A stretch of 64,000 nucleotides of DNA, from the NCBI RefSeq assembly GCF_002803085.1, contig NZ_NNBJ01000001.1:1-64000 (forward strand), written 5' to 3'. Below, piece by piece: positions 1 through 8,866 of this stretch. A model generated the notes under the pieces. It saw nothing but the letters and a program-made list of their open reading frames with translations. It had not been told where the DNA came from and ran no database searches. The position numbers and the translations under genes are program-made. The first letter of the stretch is position 1, and each line of letters begins with the position of its first letter. Origin of the DNA: Streptomyces sp. CB01201. GTDB taxonomy: Bacteria; Actinomycetota; Actinomycetes; Streptomycetales; Streptomycetaceae.

Positions 1-41
1 CTGCAGGGGGGACCCTGTGGGAGAGTAGGACGCCGCCGAAC
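1..41 (+). rRNA. rrf: 5S rRNA, 3' end (partial)
   Basis: The first 41 bases match what I know of the 3' end of actinobacterial 5S rRNA, including the CTGCAGGGGGGACCCTGTGG hairpin and the terminal GCCGCCGAAC. The 5' part, and presumably a 16S-23S-5S operon, lie left of the window. A strong terminator follows directly, as expected at the end of an rrn operon. Confidence 0.88.
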
Positions 42-52
42 AATTTTTGGGG

Positions 53-104
53 AAAGCCCCGCACCAGACCGTAAGAAATTACGGTCACGGTGCGGGGCTT
101 TTTC
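53..104 (+). terminator. rrn operon terminator
   Basis: A long hairpin pairs positions 53-65 with 89-101 (13 bp) and, inside it, 67-74 with 79-86 (8 bp), followed by a T run at 99-103. It ends the rRNA operon and separates it from the phosphotransferase gene. Confidence 0.9.
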
Positions 105-235
105 GCGTTGTGGCAGTATCGGTCCATTTTGTGAAGCCTCGTGGAGTGGGGTGCGTACCCCGTGTGCAGCACGAGGCCGAGCTGACGGTAGGGTCAGGGG
201 GCATCGTCGGCACATTTCCCACAGGAGGCCCCCGG

Positions 236-844
236 GTGGAGGTCCAGGAGACTCGCGTTCAGACGGACCGGGTGCTCACCATCCCCAATATTCTCAGCAT
301 GGCGCGCCTGGTCGGCGTTCCGCTCTTCCTGTGGCTGATCCTCCGCCCCGTCTTCGGTGGTCCCAACAGCGATGGCTGGGCCCTGCTGGTGTTGGCGCTG
401 AGCGGTGTCAGCGACTACCTGGACGGCAAGCTGGCCCGGCGCTGGAACCAGATCAGCAATCTGGGGCGCCTGCTGGATCCCGCCGCCGACCGGCTGTACA
501 TCCTTTCCACGCTCGTCGGTCTCACCTGGCGGGAGATCCTGCCGATTTGGCTGACCGCTGCCCTTGTCGCGCGCGAGTTGATGCTTCTGGTGATGGTGGG
601 AATCCTCCGCCGGCACGGCTATCCGCCGCCCCAGGTGAACTTCCTGGGCAAGGCGGCCACGTTCAACTTGATGTACGCCTTCCCGTTGCTGCTGCTCAGC
701 GATGGACACGGGTGGCTCGCCTCCCTTGCGGCGATTTTCGGATGGGCGTTCGCTGGGTGGGGTACAACTCTGTATTGGTGGGCAGGAATCTTGTATGTGG
801 TTCAGGTCCGCCGGTTGGTGAAGGCGGACGCAGCGGCCGATTAG
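236..844 (+). CDS. CDP-alcohol phosphatidyltransferase family protein (PgsA2-like)
   Basis: Membrane enzyme of about 202 residues that should move a phospho-alcohol onto or from a CDP-activated lipid. The CDP-alcohol signature DG-x2-AR-x8-G-x3-D-x3-D is complete (DGKLARRW...GRLLDPAADR), and four to five hydrophobic segments surround it. I chose GTG 236 because a clean GGAGG-type ribosome site (223-228) sits just before it; longer in-frame starts run into the rRNA terminator. Its place ahead of the DUF881/Sbp/FHA block matches mycobacterial pgsA2 rather than the main phosphatidylglycerophosphate synthase. The actual alcohol acceptor cannot be read from sequence. Confidence 0.88.
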   Translation: MEVQETRVQTDRVLTIPNILSMARLVGVPLFLWLILRPVFGGPNSDGWALLVLALSGVSDYLDGKLARRWNQISNLGRLLDPAADRLYILSTLVGLTWREILPIWLTAALVARELMLLVMVGILRRHGYPPPQVNFLGKAATFNLMYAFPLLLLSDGHGWLASLAAIFGWAFAGWGTTLYWWAGILYVVQVRRLVKADAAAD

Positions 845-958
845 CTCGGCGACGGCGGGCCCCGACGGGTAGTCGGCGGTTGCGCTTGGCGCCAGAGGCC
901 TTGCCCGTCCGGGCGAAGTCGGCCAGACCGCCGTCTCTTCGAGGAGGACGTTTCCGAC

Positions 959-3454
959 ATGAAGGCCGTCGTTATGGCTGGTGGCGAGGGCACACGCCTT
1001 CGCCCCATGACTTCGAGCATGCCCAAGCCGCTCCTGCCGGTGGTCAACCGGCCGATCATGGAGCATGTGCTGCGGCTGCTCAAGCGGCATGGGCTCAATG
1101 AAACCGTTGTTACCGTGCAGTTCCTGGCGTCGCTCGTCAGGAACTATTTCGGTGACGGGGAAGAGCTCGGAATGGAGCTCACCTATGCCAATGAGGAGAA
1201 GCCCCTCGGTACCGCAGGCAGCGTCAAGAACGCCGAGGAAGCCCTCAAGGACGATGCCTTCCTGGTCATTTCCGGTGACGCCCTCACTGACTTCGATCTG
1301 ACCGATCTCATCAACTTCCACAAGGAGAAGGGCGCACTCGTCACCGTGTGCCTGACCCGCGTCCCCAATCCCCTTGAATTCGGCATCACCATCGTCGACG
1401 AAGAGGGCAAGGTCGAGCGCTTCCTGGAGAAGCCGACATGGGGGCAGGTCTTCTCCGACACGGTGAATACGGGCATCTACGTGATGGAGCCCGAGGTATT
1501 CGACTACGTCGAGGCCGACAAGTCCGTCGACTGGTCCGGCGATGTCTTCCCGCAGCTGATGAAGGAAGGCAAGCCGATCTACGGCTATGTCGCCGAGGGC
1601 TACTGGGAGGACGTCGGCACGCACGAGAGCTACGTCAAGGCGCAGGCCGACGTGCTGGAGGGCAAGGTCGACGTCGACATCGACGGCTTCGAGATCTCCC
1701 CGGGCGTATGGGTCGCCGAGGGCGCCGAGGTCCACCCCGACGCGGTGCTGCGCGGCCCCCTCTACATCGGTGACTACGCCAAGGTCGAGGCGGACGTCGA
1801 AATCCGCGAGCACACCGTCGTGGGCTCGAACGTGGTCGTCAAGAGCGGTGCCTTCCTGCACAAGGCCGTGGTGCACGACAACGTCTACATCGGGCAGCAC
1901 AGCAATCTGCGCGGCTGTGTCATCGGCAAGAACACCGACATCATGCGGGCCGCCCGGATCGAGGACGGTGCTGTCATCGGCGACGAATGTCTCGTCGGTG
2001 AGGAATCGATCGTGCAGGGGAACGTCCGGGTCTATCCCTTCAAGACCATCGAAGCCGGCGCATTCGTCAACACCTCGGTGATCTGGGAATCCAGAGGCCA
2101 GGCCCATCTCTTCGGGGCCCGGGGCGTCTCCGGGATCCTGAACGTCGAGATCACGCCCGAGCTCGCCGTACGCCTCGCCGGCGCGTATGCCACCACGCTG
2201 AAGAAGGGGTCGACCGTCACCACGGCGCGCGACCACTCCCGTGGTGCGCGGGCACTGAAGCGGGCCGTCATCTCGGCGCTCCAGGCCAGTGCCATAGACG
2301 TACGGGACCTGGAGAACGTGCCGCTGCCCGTCGCACGGCAGCAGACCGCCCGGGGCACTGCCGGCGGAATCATGATCCGGACGTCGCCGGGCGTACCCGA
2401 CTCCGTAGACATCATGTTCTTCGACGAGCGGGGCGCAGACCTCTCCCAGGCCGGACAGCGCAAGCTGGACCGCGTCTACGCCCGCCAGGAGTACCGGCGA
2501 GCTTTCCCGGGTGAGATCGGTGACCTGCAGTTCCCCTCCAGCGTCTTCGACTCGTACACCGGCTCGTTGCTGCGCAAGGCGGACACCACCGGGATCGCGG
2601 AGGCCGGCCTGAAGGTCGTCGTCGACGCGTCCAACGGCAGCGCCGGCCTGGTGCTGCCCAGCCTCCTCGGTCGGCTCAAGGTGGATTCGCTGACGATCAA
2701 CCCCGGTCTCGACGAGTCGAGGCCCACCGAGTCCCCGGAGAGCCGCCGGGCCGGTCTGGTGCGGCTCGGGGAGATCGTGGCCTCGGCGCGGGCCGCGTTC
2801 GGGGTGCGGTTCGACCCGGTGGGTGAGCGGCTCTCGCTGGTCGACGAGCGGGGCCGGATCGTCGAGGACGACCGTGCGCTCCTGGTGATGCTGGACCTGG
2901 TCGCGGCCGAGCGGCGCAGTGGGCGGGTGGCGCTGCCCGTCACGACCACCAGGATCGCCGAGCAGGTCGCCGCCTACCACGGCACGCAGGTGGAGTGGAC
3001 GACGACCTCGCCGGACGACCTGACACGGGTCGGCCGCGAGGAGACCACGATCTTCGGTGGCGACGGGCGCGGCGGGTTCATCGTGCCCGAGTTCAGCAGC
3101 GTCTTCGACGGTGCGGCCGCGTTCGTGCGGCTCATCGGCCTGGTGGCGCGCACGCAGCTCACGCTCAGCCAGATCGATGCGCGGATACCGCAGGCACACG
3201 TCCTGAAGCGGGACATCCCGACGCCGTGGGCGGTCAAGGGCATGGTGATGCGTCGCGTGGTGGAGGCCGCCGGAAACCGCTCCGTGGACACCACCGACGG
3301 TGTACGGGTCGTCGAGGCCGACGGCCGCTGGGTGATGGTGCTGCCCGACCCGGCCGAAGCCGTCACCCATTTGTGGGCCGAGGGACCGGACGACGTGTCG
3401 GCCCAGGCGCTGCTCGACGAATGGGCCGCGGTGGTCGACAGCGCAGGTCACTGA
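959..3454 (+). CDS. Mannose-1-phosphate guanylyltransferase fused to a degenerate phosphomannomutase-like domain
   Basis: A protein of 831 residues with three parts. Residues 1-230 are a nucleotidyltransferase with the pyrophosphorylase signature [11 protein letters not shown] and the later EKP motif; roughly 245-375 are left-handed beta-helix hexapeptide repeats; roughly 385-825 resemble the phosphohexomutase (PMM/PGM) fold. The N-terminal part should make GDP-mannose or a similar NDP-sugar for glycans. In the third part the catalytic loop, normally TASHNP, reads RTSPGVP around Ser476, and the metal loop, normally DGDxDR, reads GGDGRGG at 700-706, so mutase activity is doubtful. An AGGAGG-like site lies 8 bases before ATG 959. 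It stands in the same direction as its neighbours but ends in its own terminator. Confidence 0.9.
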   Translation: MKAVVMAGGEGTRLRPMTSSMPKPLLPVVNRPIMEHVLRLLKRHGLNETVVTVQFLASLVRNYFGDGEELGMELTYANEEKPLGTAGSVKNAEEALKDDAFLVISGDALTDFDLTDLINFHKEKGALVTVCLTRVPNPLEFGITIVDEEGKVERFLEKPTWGQVFSDTVNTGIYVMEPEVFDYVEADKSVDWSGDVFPQLMKEGKPIYGYVAEGYWEDVGTHESYVKAQADVLEGKVDVDIDGFEISPGVWVAEGAEVHPDAVLRGPLYIGDYAKVEADVEIREHTVVGSNVVVKSGAFLHKAVVHDNVYIGQHSNLRGCVIGKNTDIMRAARIEDGAVIGDECLVGEESIVQGNVRVYPFKTIEAGAFVNTSVIWESRGQAHLFGARGVSGILNVEITPELAVRLAGAYATTLKKGSTVTTARDHSRGARALKRAVISALQASAIDVRDLENVPLPVARQQTARGTAGGIMIRTSPGVPDSVDIMFFDERGADLSQAGQRKLDRVYARQEYRRAFPGEIGDLQFPSSVFDSYTGSLLRKADTTGIAEAGLKVVVDASNGSAGLVLPSLLGRLKVDSLTINPGLDESRPTESPESRRAGLVRLGEIVASARAAFGVRFDPVGERLSLVDERGRIVEDDRALLVMLDLVAAERRSGRVALPVTTTRIAEQVAAYHGTQVEWTTTSPDDLTRVGREETTIFGGDGRGGFIVPEFSSVFDGAAAFVRLIGLVARTQLTLSQIDARIPQAHVLKRDIPTPWAVKGMVMRRVVEAAGNRSVDTTDGVRVVEADGRWVMVLPDPAEAVTHLWAEGPDDVSAQALLDEWAAVVDSAGH

Positions 3455-3462
3455 CGTTGTAG

Positions 3463-3504
3463 CGGTGTGCCGGGCCGGGTCTTCGGGCCCGGCCCGGCAC
3501 ACCG
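3463..3504 (+). terminator. Strong hairpin after the guanylyltransferase gene
   Basis: A perfect 17-bp stem (3463-3479 with 3488-3504) with a TCTTCGGG loop lies 9 bases after the stop codon. There is no U run, which is common for Streptomyces terminators. It implies that the DUF881 gene downstream has its own promoter. Confidence 0.75.
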
Positions 3505-3542
3505 GTGGGGCCATTCGGTGGTAGCGCCGACGACGTGCGACG

Positions 3543-4475
3543 ATGTGCGGCATGCCGCAGCAGCCCCCCGTTCGGAGCACGCCGTCTCCGCCCCCGCGTC
3601 CCGACGCGTCGATGTCGCTGCTGACCAATGTCATGGACCACGCGCTCGACGACGGGTACGCGGAGGCGACCGCTCGGCGCAAGGCCGCGGGCCAAGCCGG
3701 AATGCCGCGCACGCTGAAGGCCAAATTGGGCCTCGCGGGCGGTCTGGTGCTCGCCGCCCTCGTAGTGACGGTGGGCGCGGCCCAGGCCCGTATCACCGCA
3801 CCGGTGGTCGCCAAGGAGCGCCAGGAGCTGATCGACCGGGTCGACTCGGAGACCAAGGCCGCCGACAAGCTGCAGAGCGAGGTGGACGGGCTGCGGACCG
3901 AGGTCGGCGACCGGCAGCGCAAGGCGCTGGAGAAGCACGGCGGGGACCAGGGCGAGCTGGTGGCGCTGCTCTCCGGTGCGACCGAGGTGCACGGGCCCGG
4001 CGTGAAGCTGGTCGTGGACGATGCCAAGGAGACCGCCCAGGGCGACGGCAGCCGGCCGCGCGAGAGCACCACGTTCGCCGATACCGGCCGGGTGCGTGAC
4101 CGTGACATGCAGCGGGTGGTCAACGGGCTGTGGCAGTCGGGCGCCGAGGCCATCGCCATCAACGGGCAGCGGCTGACATCGTTTTCGGCGATCCGGGCCG
4201 CGGGCGACGCCATACTGGTCGACAACAGGCCGCTGGTGCCGCCCTATACGGTGCTCGCGGTGGGCGACGGCAAGAAGTTGAGCACCGACTTCCAGGACAG
4301 CGCGGACGGCCAGTACCTGCATGTGCTCCAGCAGAACTACGGCATCAGGGCCGGCATTTCGGCCGAGGCCGACGTCCGTCTCCCGGCGGCGCCGAGCTTG
4401 ACCGTGCGTACCGCAAAACCAATGGCCACGGGCGCCGGCAAGGGCGCGGCCGCCACAGGGAAGGGCACATCGTGA
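3543..4475 (+). CDS. DUF881 membrane-anchored protein (first copy)
   Basis: About 310 residues: a short cytosolic N-terminus, one transmembrane helix near residues 58-80, a coiled-coil-like stretch rich in E/K/D (about 85-125), then the DUF881 domain. Homologues (YlxW/YlxX type) sit with Sbp near division genes in Gram-positive bacteria; the exact function is unknown. ATG 3543 and ATG 3552 are both possible starts; a TAGCGC -10-like box at 3522-3527 places a transcript start only a few bases ahead. The stop codon overlaps the GTG of the next gene (GTGA), so the two are translationally coupled. Confidence 0.85.
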   Translation: MCGMPQQPPVRSTPSPPPRPDASMSLLTNVMDHALDDGYAEATARRKAAGQAGMPRTLKAKLGLAGGLVLAALVVTVGAAQARITAPVVAKERQELIDRVDSETKAADKLQSEVDGLRTEVGDRQRKALEKHGGDQGELVALLSGATEVHGPGVKLVVDDAKETAQGDGSRPRESTTFADTGRVRDRDMQRVVNGLWQSGAEAIAINGQRLTSFSAIRAAGDAILVDNRPLVPPYTVLAVGDGKKLSTDFQDSADGQYLHVLQQNYGIRAGISAEADVRLPAAPSLTVRTAKPMATGAGKGAAATGKGTS

Positions 4476-4804
4476 TCGCCGTACTTGGCCTCGTCGTGGG
4501 AGTCGTGGTCGGACTTTTCGTCCGGCCCGAGGTGCCTGCGGTGGTCGAGCCGTATCTGCCGATCGCCGTGGTCGCGGCGCTCGACGCGGTCTTCGGAGGA
4601 CTTCGGGCCATGCTCGACGGCATCTTCGTGGACAAGGTCTTCGTGGTCTCCTTCCTCTCGAACGTCGTGGTTGCCGCGCTGATCGTGTTCCTGGGCGACA
4701 AGTTGGGCGTCGGCGCGCAGCTGTCGACCGGTGTGGTCGTGGTGCTCGGCATCCGGATCTTCTCGAACGCGGCCGCCATCCGTCGGCACGTCTTCAGGGC
4801 CTGA
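4472..4804 (+). CDS. sbp: Small basic protein Sbp (DUF1290)
   Basis: A 110-residue, very hydrophobic protein with about three to four membrane helices and the basic C-terminus IRRHVFRA, typical of the Sbp/DUF1290 family. It begins at GTG 4472, overlapping the upstream stop codon, and is followed after 5 bases by a second DUF881 gene. The order DUF881-Sbp-DUF881 is conserved from Streptomyces to mycobacteria, which suggests one membrane complex, but no biochemical role is established. Confidence 0.88.
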   Translation: MIAVLGLVVGVVVGLFVRPEVPAVVEPYLPIAVVAALDAVFGGLRAMLDGIFVDKVFVVSFLSNVVVAALIVFLGDKLGVGAQLSTGVVVVLGIRIFSNAAAIRRHVFRA

Positions 4805-4809
4805 GGCCG

Positions 4810-5622
4810 ATGAGCGACGTGGAGAAGAACACCGGTCAGGGCGACGGCGACGAGGAACGGCCCGTCGACGCGCCGGGGGAAACCGCCGAGTCGAAGCCGC
4901 CGTTGACGGGGCGTCAGCGGCTCGCCGCTGGTCTGTGGCCGCCGCGGGTCAGCCGGGCGCAGCTCATCGTGGCGCTGCTGCTCTTCGTCCTCGGCCTCGG
5001 GCTCGCCATTCAGGTCCGCTCCAACAGCGACAACAGCGCGCTGCGCGGCGCCCGCCAGGAGGACCTGGTGCGCATCCTGGACGAACTGGATTCCCGTACG
5101 AAGCGACTTGAGGACGAGAAGCAGCGGCTTGAAGGCCAGCGCACCGAGCTGGAGACCAGCTCCAACCAGGCGGAAGAGGCGCGCAAGCAGACCGTGGAGA
5201 AGGAGCAGCAGCTCGGTATCCTGGCCGGCACGGTCGCGGCGCAGGGCCCGGGCATCACGTTGACGATCAGCGACCCCAAGGGCGCCGTCGAGTCCGACAA
5301 GGTCCTTGACACCGTGCAGGAGCTGCGCGCGGCGGGCGCCGAGGCGATCCAGGTCAATGACGTCCGCGTGGTGGCCAATACGTACTTCTCCGACGAGACC
5401 GGCGGCATCGGGGTGGACGGAACCAAGGTCACCGCCCCGTACGTCTTCAAGGTGATCGGCAGGCCGCAGGATCTGGAGCCGGCGCTCAACATCCCTGGTG
5501 GAGTGGTGCAGACTCTGGAGAAGGAGCAGGCCACGGCTACAGTGGCACGCTCGGAGAAGATCATCGTGAACGCCTTGCGAGCCGCGAAGCGGCCTGACTA
5601 CGCTCAGTCGTCCTCGCACTGA
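4810..5622 (+). CDS. DUF881 membrane-anchored protein (second copy)
   Basis: A 270-residue protein: acidic cytosolic N-terminus of about 50 residues, one transmembrane helix (about 56-74), a predicted coiled coil rich in E/Q/R (about 85-130), then the DUF881 domain with the conserved AQGPGITLTI and GAEAIQVNDVRV stretches. It is a diverged paralogue of the protein encoded two genes upstream and probably forms part of the same operon. ATG 4810 is 5 bases after the Sbp stop. Confidence 0.87.
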   Translation: MSDVEKNTGQGDGDEERPVDAPGETAESKPPLTGRQRLAAGLWPPRVSRAQLIVALLLFVLGLGLAIQVRSNSDNSALRGARQEDLVRILDELDSRTKRLEDEKQRLEGQRTELETSSNQAEEARKQTVEKEQQLGILAGTVAAQGPGITLTISDPKGAVESDKVLDTVQELRAAGAEAIQVNDVRVVANTYFSDETGGIGVDGTKVTAPYVFKVIGRPQDLEPALNIPGGVVQTLEKEQATATVARSEKIIVNALRAAKRPDYAQSSSH

Positions 5623-5699
5623 TGGGGGCATGCGTGAGAGCTGCCGCACAAGGGCAGGTCGTTGCGGGGGGTCGCCGCTCCGTAACAGTGGTGAGTGGT

Positions 5700-5726
5700 G
5701 GAAACTGTTTGGCGGATACGGACGTT
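5700..5726 (+). promoter_or_regulatory. Possible ECF-type promoter before the FHA gene
   Basis: In the 190-base gap before the FHA gene, GGAAAC (5700-5705) and CGTT (5723-5726) are 17 bases apart, which resembles the -35/-10 pair of extracytoplasmic-function sigma promoters. This is a pattern match only. Confidence 0.3.
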
Positions 5727-5812
5727 GTGAGAGTGTCCGGGTCGGCCGCTGTGTTGATTCTGGGTTCGTCCTGCCCCACGGGCGGGTCTATTTCGGTCAA
5801 GGGGAATCGCCC

Positions 5813-6649
5813 GTGAAGTTGTTTGCGAAGTTGTTCGGCAAGAGCGCACGCCAGGACGGCGGCAGCGCCGCCAGGCACCGTGCTCAGCGCCCCGGAGAGC
5901 CGGAGGAGCAGGGCGGCGAGCGCCCGCTGTTCCGCGATGAGGTGGCTGGTTCCGGAGGCGACATTCCGGGCGCGTCGTCTGTTGACCCTGCGGGTGCAGG
6001 GCGCATAGGTTTCGGGGAACCGTCAACCTCACGTTCGGGTGGAGGGTTTGGCTCCGACCCGTATGCCACCAGCGCCCACGCGGTGCCGCCGCGGCAGGAG
6101 GATCCGTCGATGTCGGGCATGCCTGTTTGTACGAGGTGCGGGCACACCAACCCCGCAGCCAGCCGCTTCTGCTCCAACTGCGGCGCTCCGCTGCGGCCCG
6201 GTGTCGTCCCGGAGCGTGCCTCCGAGACCACGTCGACCATCTCCATCTCGGGCCTTGAGGCGTACGACGCCGAGGTGACGGGTCAGACGCAGGTGCCGTC
6301 GCTCTCCCCGGAGGCGCAGGCCGCCGTGGACGCCCTGCCGCTGGGCTCCGCCCTCCTGGTGGTGCGCCGCGGGCCGAACTCGGGAAGCCGCTTCCTTCTG
6401 GACGGCGAGCTGACCACGGCCGGCCGTCATCCGCAGAGCGACATCTTCCTCGACGACGTGACGGTCTCGCGCCGCCACGTGGAGTTCCGGCGCGGTCCCG
6501 ACGGGCGTTTCACCGTCTCCGACGTCGGCAGCCTCAACGGCACCTATGTGAACCGAGAGCGCATCGACTCCGTCGACCTCACCAACGGCGACGAGGTCCA
6601 GATCGGCAAGTACCGGCTGGTCTTCTATGCGAGCCAGCGCGCGCTCTGA
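5813..6649 (+). CDS. garA: Zinc-ribbon FHA-domain protein (GarA/OdhI homologue)
   Basis: About 278 residues. A zinc ribbon (CTRCGHTNP...CSNC) lies in the middle, then the phospho-acceptor motif ETTS (Thr139/Thr140), then a C-terminal FHA domain with its phosphothreonine-binding residues (GRH, SRRH). In mycobacteria and corynebacteria the homologue is phosphorylated by Ser/Thr kinases on ETTS and then binds itself; unphosphorylated it inhibits 2-oxoglutarate dehydrogenase. Here the N-terminus is much longer, with a Gly/Ser/Pro-rich linker and the zinc ribbon. I chose GTG 5813 because AAGGGGA stands 10 bases ahead and the N-terminal KLFAKLFGK begins there. Confidence 0.9.
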   Translation: MKLFAKLFGKSARQDGGSAARHRAQRPGEPEEQGGERPLFRDEVAGSGGDIPGASSVDPAGAGRIGFGEPSTSRSGGGFGSDPYATSAHAVPPRQEDPSMSGMPVCTRCGHTNPAASRFCSNCGAPLRPGVVPERASETTSTISISGLEAYDAEVTGQTQVPSLSPEAQAAVDALPLGSALLVVRRGPNSGSRFLLDGELTTAGRHPQSDIFLDDVTVSRRHVEFRRGPDGRFTVSDVGSLNGTYVNRERIDSVDLTNGDEVQIGKYRLVFYASQRAL

Positions 6650-6674
6650 GCCACGGCCAGGGAAGGTCCATGCT

Positions 6675-7415
6675 GTGCAGACACCGACGGGCGGTGCCGG
6701 AAGCGGCACCGCCACCGCGGGCGGCCGGCTGATGAGTATCGGCGGCGTGCTCAACCAGCTGCGTGACGAATTTCCCGAAGTGACGATCTCGAAGATCCGG
6801 TTCCTGGAGTCCGAGGGCCTGGTGGAGCCCCGGCGTACGCCGTCGGGGTACCGCAAGTTCAGCCCCGAGGACGTCGAGCGGCTCGCTCAGGTGCTGCGTA
6901 TGCAGCGGGATCACTATCTGCCGCTCAAGGTCATCCGGGAGCACCTGGACGCCCTGGCGCGCGGCGAGCAGCCCTCGCTGCCGTCCGCCGGTGCTCCCCG
7001 TGAGCTCCTCGACGGGCTGGGCGAGCCGGAGGCGGAGCGCCCCACGGCCGCGCGGGTGGGCCGTGCCGAGCTCGTGGCGGCCGCGGAGGTCACCGAGGCA
7101 GAGCTGGTCGAGTGGGAGTCCTACGGGCTCGTCACGGCCGGCCCCGACGGTGGTTTCGACGCCGAGTCGGTGAACGTGGCACGCCTTGTGGCGGATATGG
7201 GCAGGTTCGGTCTGGAACCGCGGCATCTGCGTGCCATGAAGGCCGCGGCCGACCGTGAGGCCGGCCTCGTCGAGCAGGTGGTGGCGCCCCTGCGTTTGCA
7301 CCGGAATCCGCAGACCAGGGCCCATGCGGAAGCCACTACGAAAGAGCTGGCGGCGCTCTCCGTGCGCCTCCACGCGGCGCTCGTGCAGACCGCTCTGGGT
7401 GTCCGGCTTCACTGA
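6675..7415 (+). CDS. ftsR: MerR-family regulator, FtsR-like
   Basis: A 246-residue protein with an N-terminal winged helix of the MerR type (GGVLNQLRDEFPEVTISKIRFLESEGL...RRTPSGYRKF, written here in parts) and a long helical C-terminus without effector cysteines. It is the positional and sequence counterpart of Rv1828 and of corynebacterial FtsR, an activator of ftsZ. It lies directly after the FHA gene, as in those genomes. GTG 6675 follows an AGGGAAGG site; the longer frame from 6627 would overlap the FHA stop. Confidence 0.85.
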   Translation: MQTPTGGAGSGTATAGGRLMSIGGVLNQLRDEFPEVTISKIRFLESEGLVEPRRTPSGYRKFSPEDVERLAQVLRMQRDHYLPLKVIREHLDALARGEQPSLPSAGAPRELLDGLGEPEAERPTAARVGRAELVAAAEVTEAELVEWESYGLVTAGPDGGFDAESVNVARLVADMGRFGLEPRHLRAMKAAADREAGLVEQVVAPLRLHRNPQTRAHAEATTKELAALSVRLHAALVQTALGVRLH

Positions 7416-7468
7416 TCTTGTAGGTGCCCGACTACCCAAACCTGCCGAGCACGTCCTAGGGTTGCTGT

Positions 7469-7942
7469 GTGAACGAGCTCGACGTCGTGGGTGTCCGGGT
7501 GGAAATGCCCTCCAACCAACCGATCGTGCTCCTGCGTGAAGTGGGAGGCGATCGGTACCTCCCCATTTGGATCGGTCCGGGGGAGGCGACCGCGATCGCC
7601 TTCGCCCAGCAGGGGATGGCGCCGGAGCGGCCGCTGACGCATGACCTTTTCAAGGACGTCCTTGAGGCCGTGGGGCAGGAGCTGACCGAGGTCCGCATCA
7701 CTGATCTGCGCGAAGGGGTCTTCTACGCGGAGCTGGTCTTCGCCAGTGGGGTCGAGGTGAGCGCACGGCCGTCCGACGCCATAGCGCTGGCCCTGCGCAC
7801 CGGCACGCCGATCTACGGCAGTGACGGGGTCCTCGATGACGCGGGAATCGCCATCCCGGACGAGCAGGAGGACGAGGTGGAGAAGTTCCGTGAGTTCCTC
7901 GACCAGATCTCGCCCGAGGACTTCGGCACCAACAGCCAGTGA
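7469..7942 (+). CDS. DUF151 (BFN domain) protein
   Basis: A 157-residue bifunctional-nuclease-domain protein matching mycobacterial Rv1829. The conserved core (LPIWIGPGEATAIAFAQQG; LRTGTPIYG) is intact. Actinobacterial members have no proven function. The GTG start has no ribosome site; instead TAGGGT (7457-7462) lies 6 bases before it, the spacing of a leaderless transcript. Confidence 0.87.
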   Translation: MNELDVVGVRVEMPSNQPIVLLREVGGDRYLPIWIGPGEATAIAFAQQGMAPERPLTHDLFKDVLEAVGQELTEVRITDLREGVFYAELVFASGVEVSARPSDAIALALRTGTPIYGSDGVLDDAGIAIPDEQEDEVEKFREFLDQISPEDFGTNSQ

Positions 7943-8159
7943 GCCTCAGCAGTCACCGAACACCGGCCGGCGGGTCAGCGAACGGCGAGCGGGGCACGAG
8001 CAGTCAGTGAGCACCGCAACCGAGTGAGCACCGGCGAGCGAGTGACCCGGCGGCCGTCGGAGTGGCTTCGCGCGCCGCGCGTACGCCGGGGTGGTTTTGG
8101 CACATTCGAGTAGCCTTTCCCGCTGGAGAGACACGGGAAACCACTCTCAGGGTGATTAT

Positions 8160-8177
8160 CACTCGGCGTGCCGAGTG
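8160..8177. promoter_or_regulatory. Perfect palindrome before the second MerR gene
   Basis: Two 8-bp arms, CACTCGGC and GCCGAGTG, are separated by GT. The site ends 9 bases before the -35 box of the promoter at 8187-8215, and partial copies of the half-site (CCGAGTG, TCGAGTG) follow at about 8197-8221. It is a good candidate operator, perhaps for the MerR protein itself. The rest of the 304-base gap (7943-8246) shows only degenerate GAGTGAGC repeats. Confidence 0.5.
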
Positions 8178-8186
8178 TGGCGATCG

Positions 8187-8215
8187 TTGACGCACCCCGA
8201 GTGACTGCCTACCGT
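8187..8215 (+). promoter_or_regulatory. Vegetative promoter of the second MerR gene
   Basis: TTGACG (8187-8192) and TACCGT (8210-8215) are separated by 17 bases, a good match to the principal sigma factor consensus of Streptomyces. The start codon is 31 bases downstream with a GGACGGAGGG ribosome site in between. Confidence 0.65.
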
Positions 8216-8246
8216 CGAGTGGGCAGGTCAAGGACGGAGGGTCGGC

Positions 8247-8840
8247 GTGAGTATGAGCGGCGACGGTACGGCAGGGGGCGCTCCCGGACTCGGTCCGGGG
8301 GAGAGCGGGCCGTACCCGCTCCACAACGGTGTGGTCGACCCGAGTACCGAAACGATCGGATACCGGGGCCCGACCGCGTGTGCGGCGGCGGGGATCACCT
8401 ACCGGCAGCTGGACTACTGGGCGCGTACCGGCCTGGTCGAGCCGAGTGTGCGTCCGGCGTACGGCTCGGGCACCCAGCGTCTCTACAGCTTCCGGGACGT
8501 CGTCGTCCTGAAGATCGTCAAGCGTTTCCTCGACACGGGGGTGGCTCTCCAGAACATCCGTGCCGCCGTGCAGCACCTGCGGGAGCGCGGCTTTCGCGAT
8601 CTGGAGCGGATGACGCTGATGAGCGACGGGGCCACCGTGTACGAGTGCTCGTCCCCGGACGAGGTGGTGAACCTCCTCCAGGGCGGCCAGGGCGTCTTCG
8701 GCATCGCCGTGGGCGTGGTGTGGCGGGACGTCGAGGCGGCGCTCTCCCAGCTGCACGGCGAACGCGTGGACACCGGCGAGACCCTGGTCGGTCACAACCC
8801 GGCCGACGAGCTGGCCAGGCGGCGCAACCGCGCGGTCTGA
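8247..8840 (+). CDS. MerR-family regulator (Rv1830/ResR-like)
   Basis: A 197-residue regulator with a MerR-type winged helix (about residues 34-105; YRQLDYWARTGLVEPS) and a compact C-terminal helical region. It corresponds to Rv1830 (ResR), which acts with growth and division genes in mycobacteria. Here it has its own promoter and a palindromic site upstream, so it may be autoregulated (inference). It ends in a perfect palindrome that acts as terminator. Confidence 0.83.
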   Translation: MSMSGDGTAGGAPGLGPGESGPYPLHNGVVDPSTETIGYRGPTACAAAGITYRQLDYWARTGLVEPSVRPAYGSGTQRLYSFRDVVVLKIVKRFLDTGVALQNIRAAVQHLRERGFRDLERMTLMSDGATVYECSSPDEVVNLLQGGQGVFGIAVGVVWRDVEAALSQLHGERVDTGETLVGHNPADELARRRNRAV

Positions 8841-8864
8841 TCCCCGGCGGCGCCGCCGGGGATC
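8839..8864 (+). terminator. 26-bp perfect palindrome at the end of the MerR gene
   Basis: GATCCCCGGCGGC (8839-8851) is followed directly by its reverse complement (8852-8864), starting within the stop codon. With no unpaired loop it would fold with a short GGCGCC centre. It separates the MerR gene from the dinB promoter. Confidence 0.65.
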
Positions 8865-8866
8865 GA

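Noticed and set aside
194..4225. Open frame of 1343 codons on the minus strand
   Set aside because: It lies antisense to four well-supported genes; such frames arise from the high G+C third-position bias, and the translation has no recognisable domain.
5630..5812. Longer N-terminus for the FHA protein
   Set aside because: The extra residues have no family resemblance; GTG 5813 has a ribosome site and the typical start.
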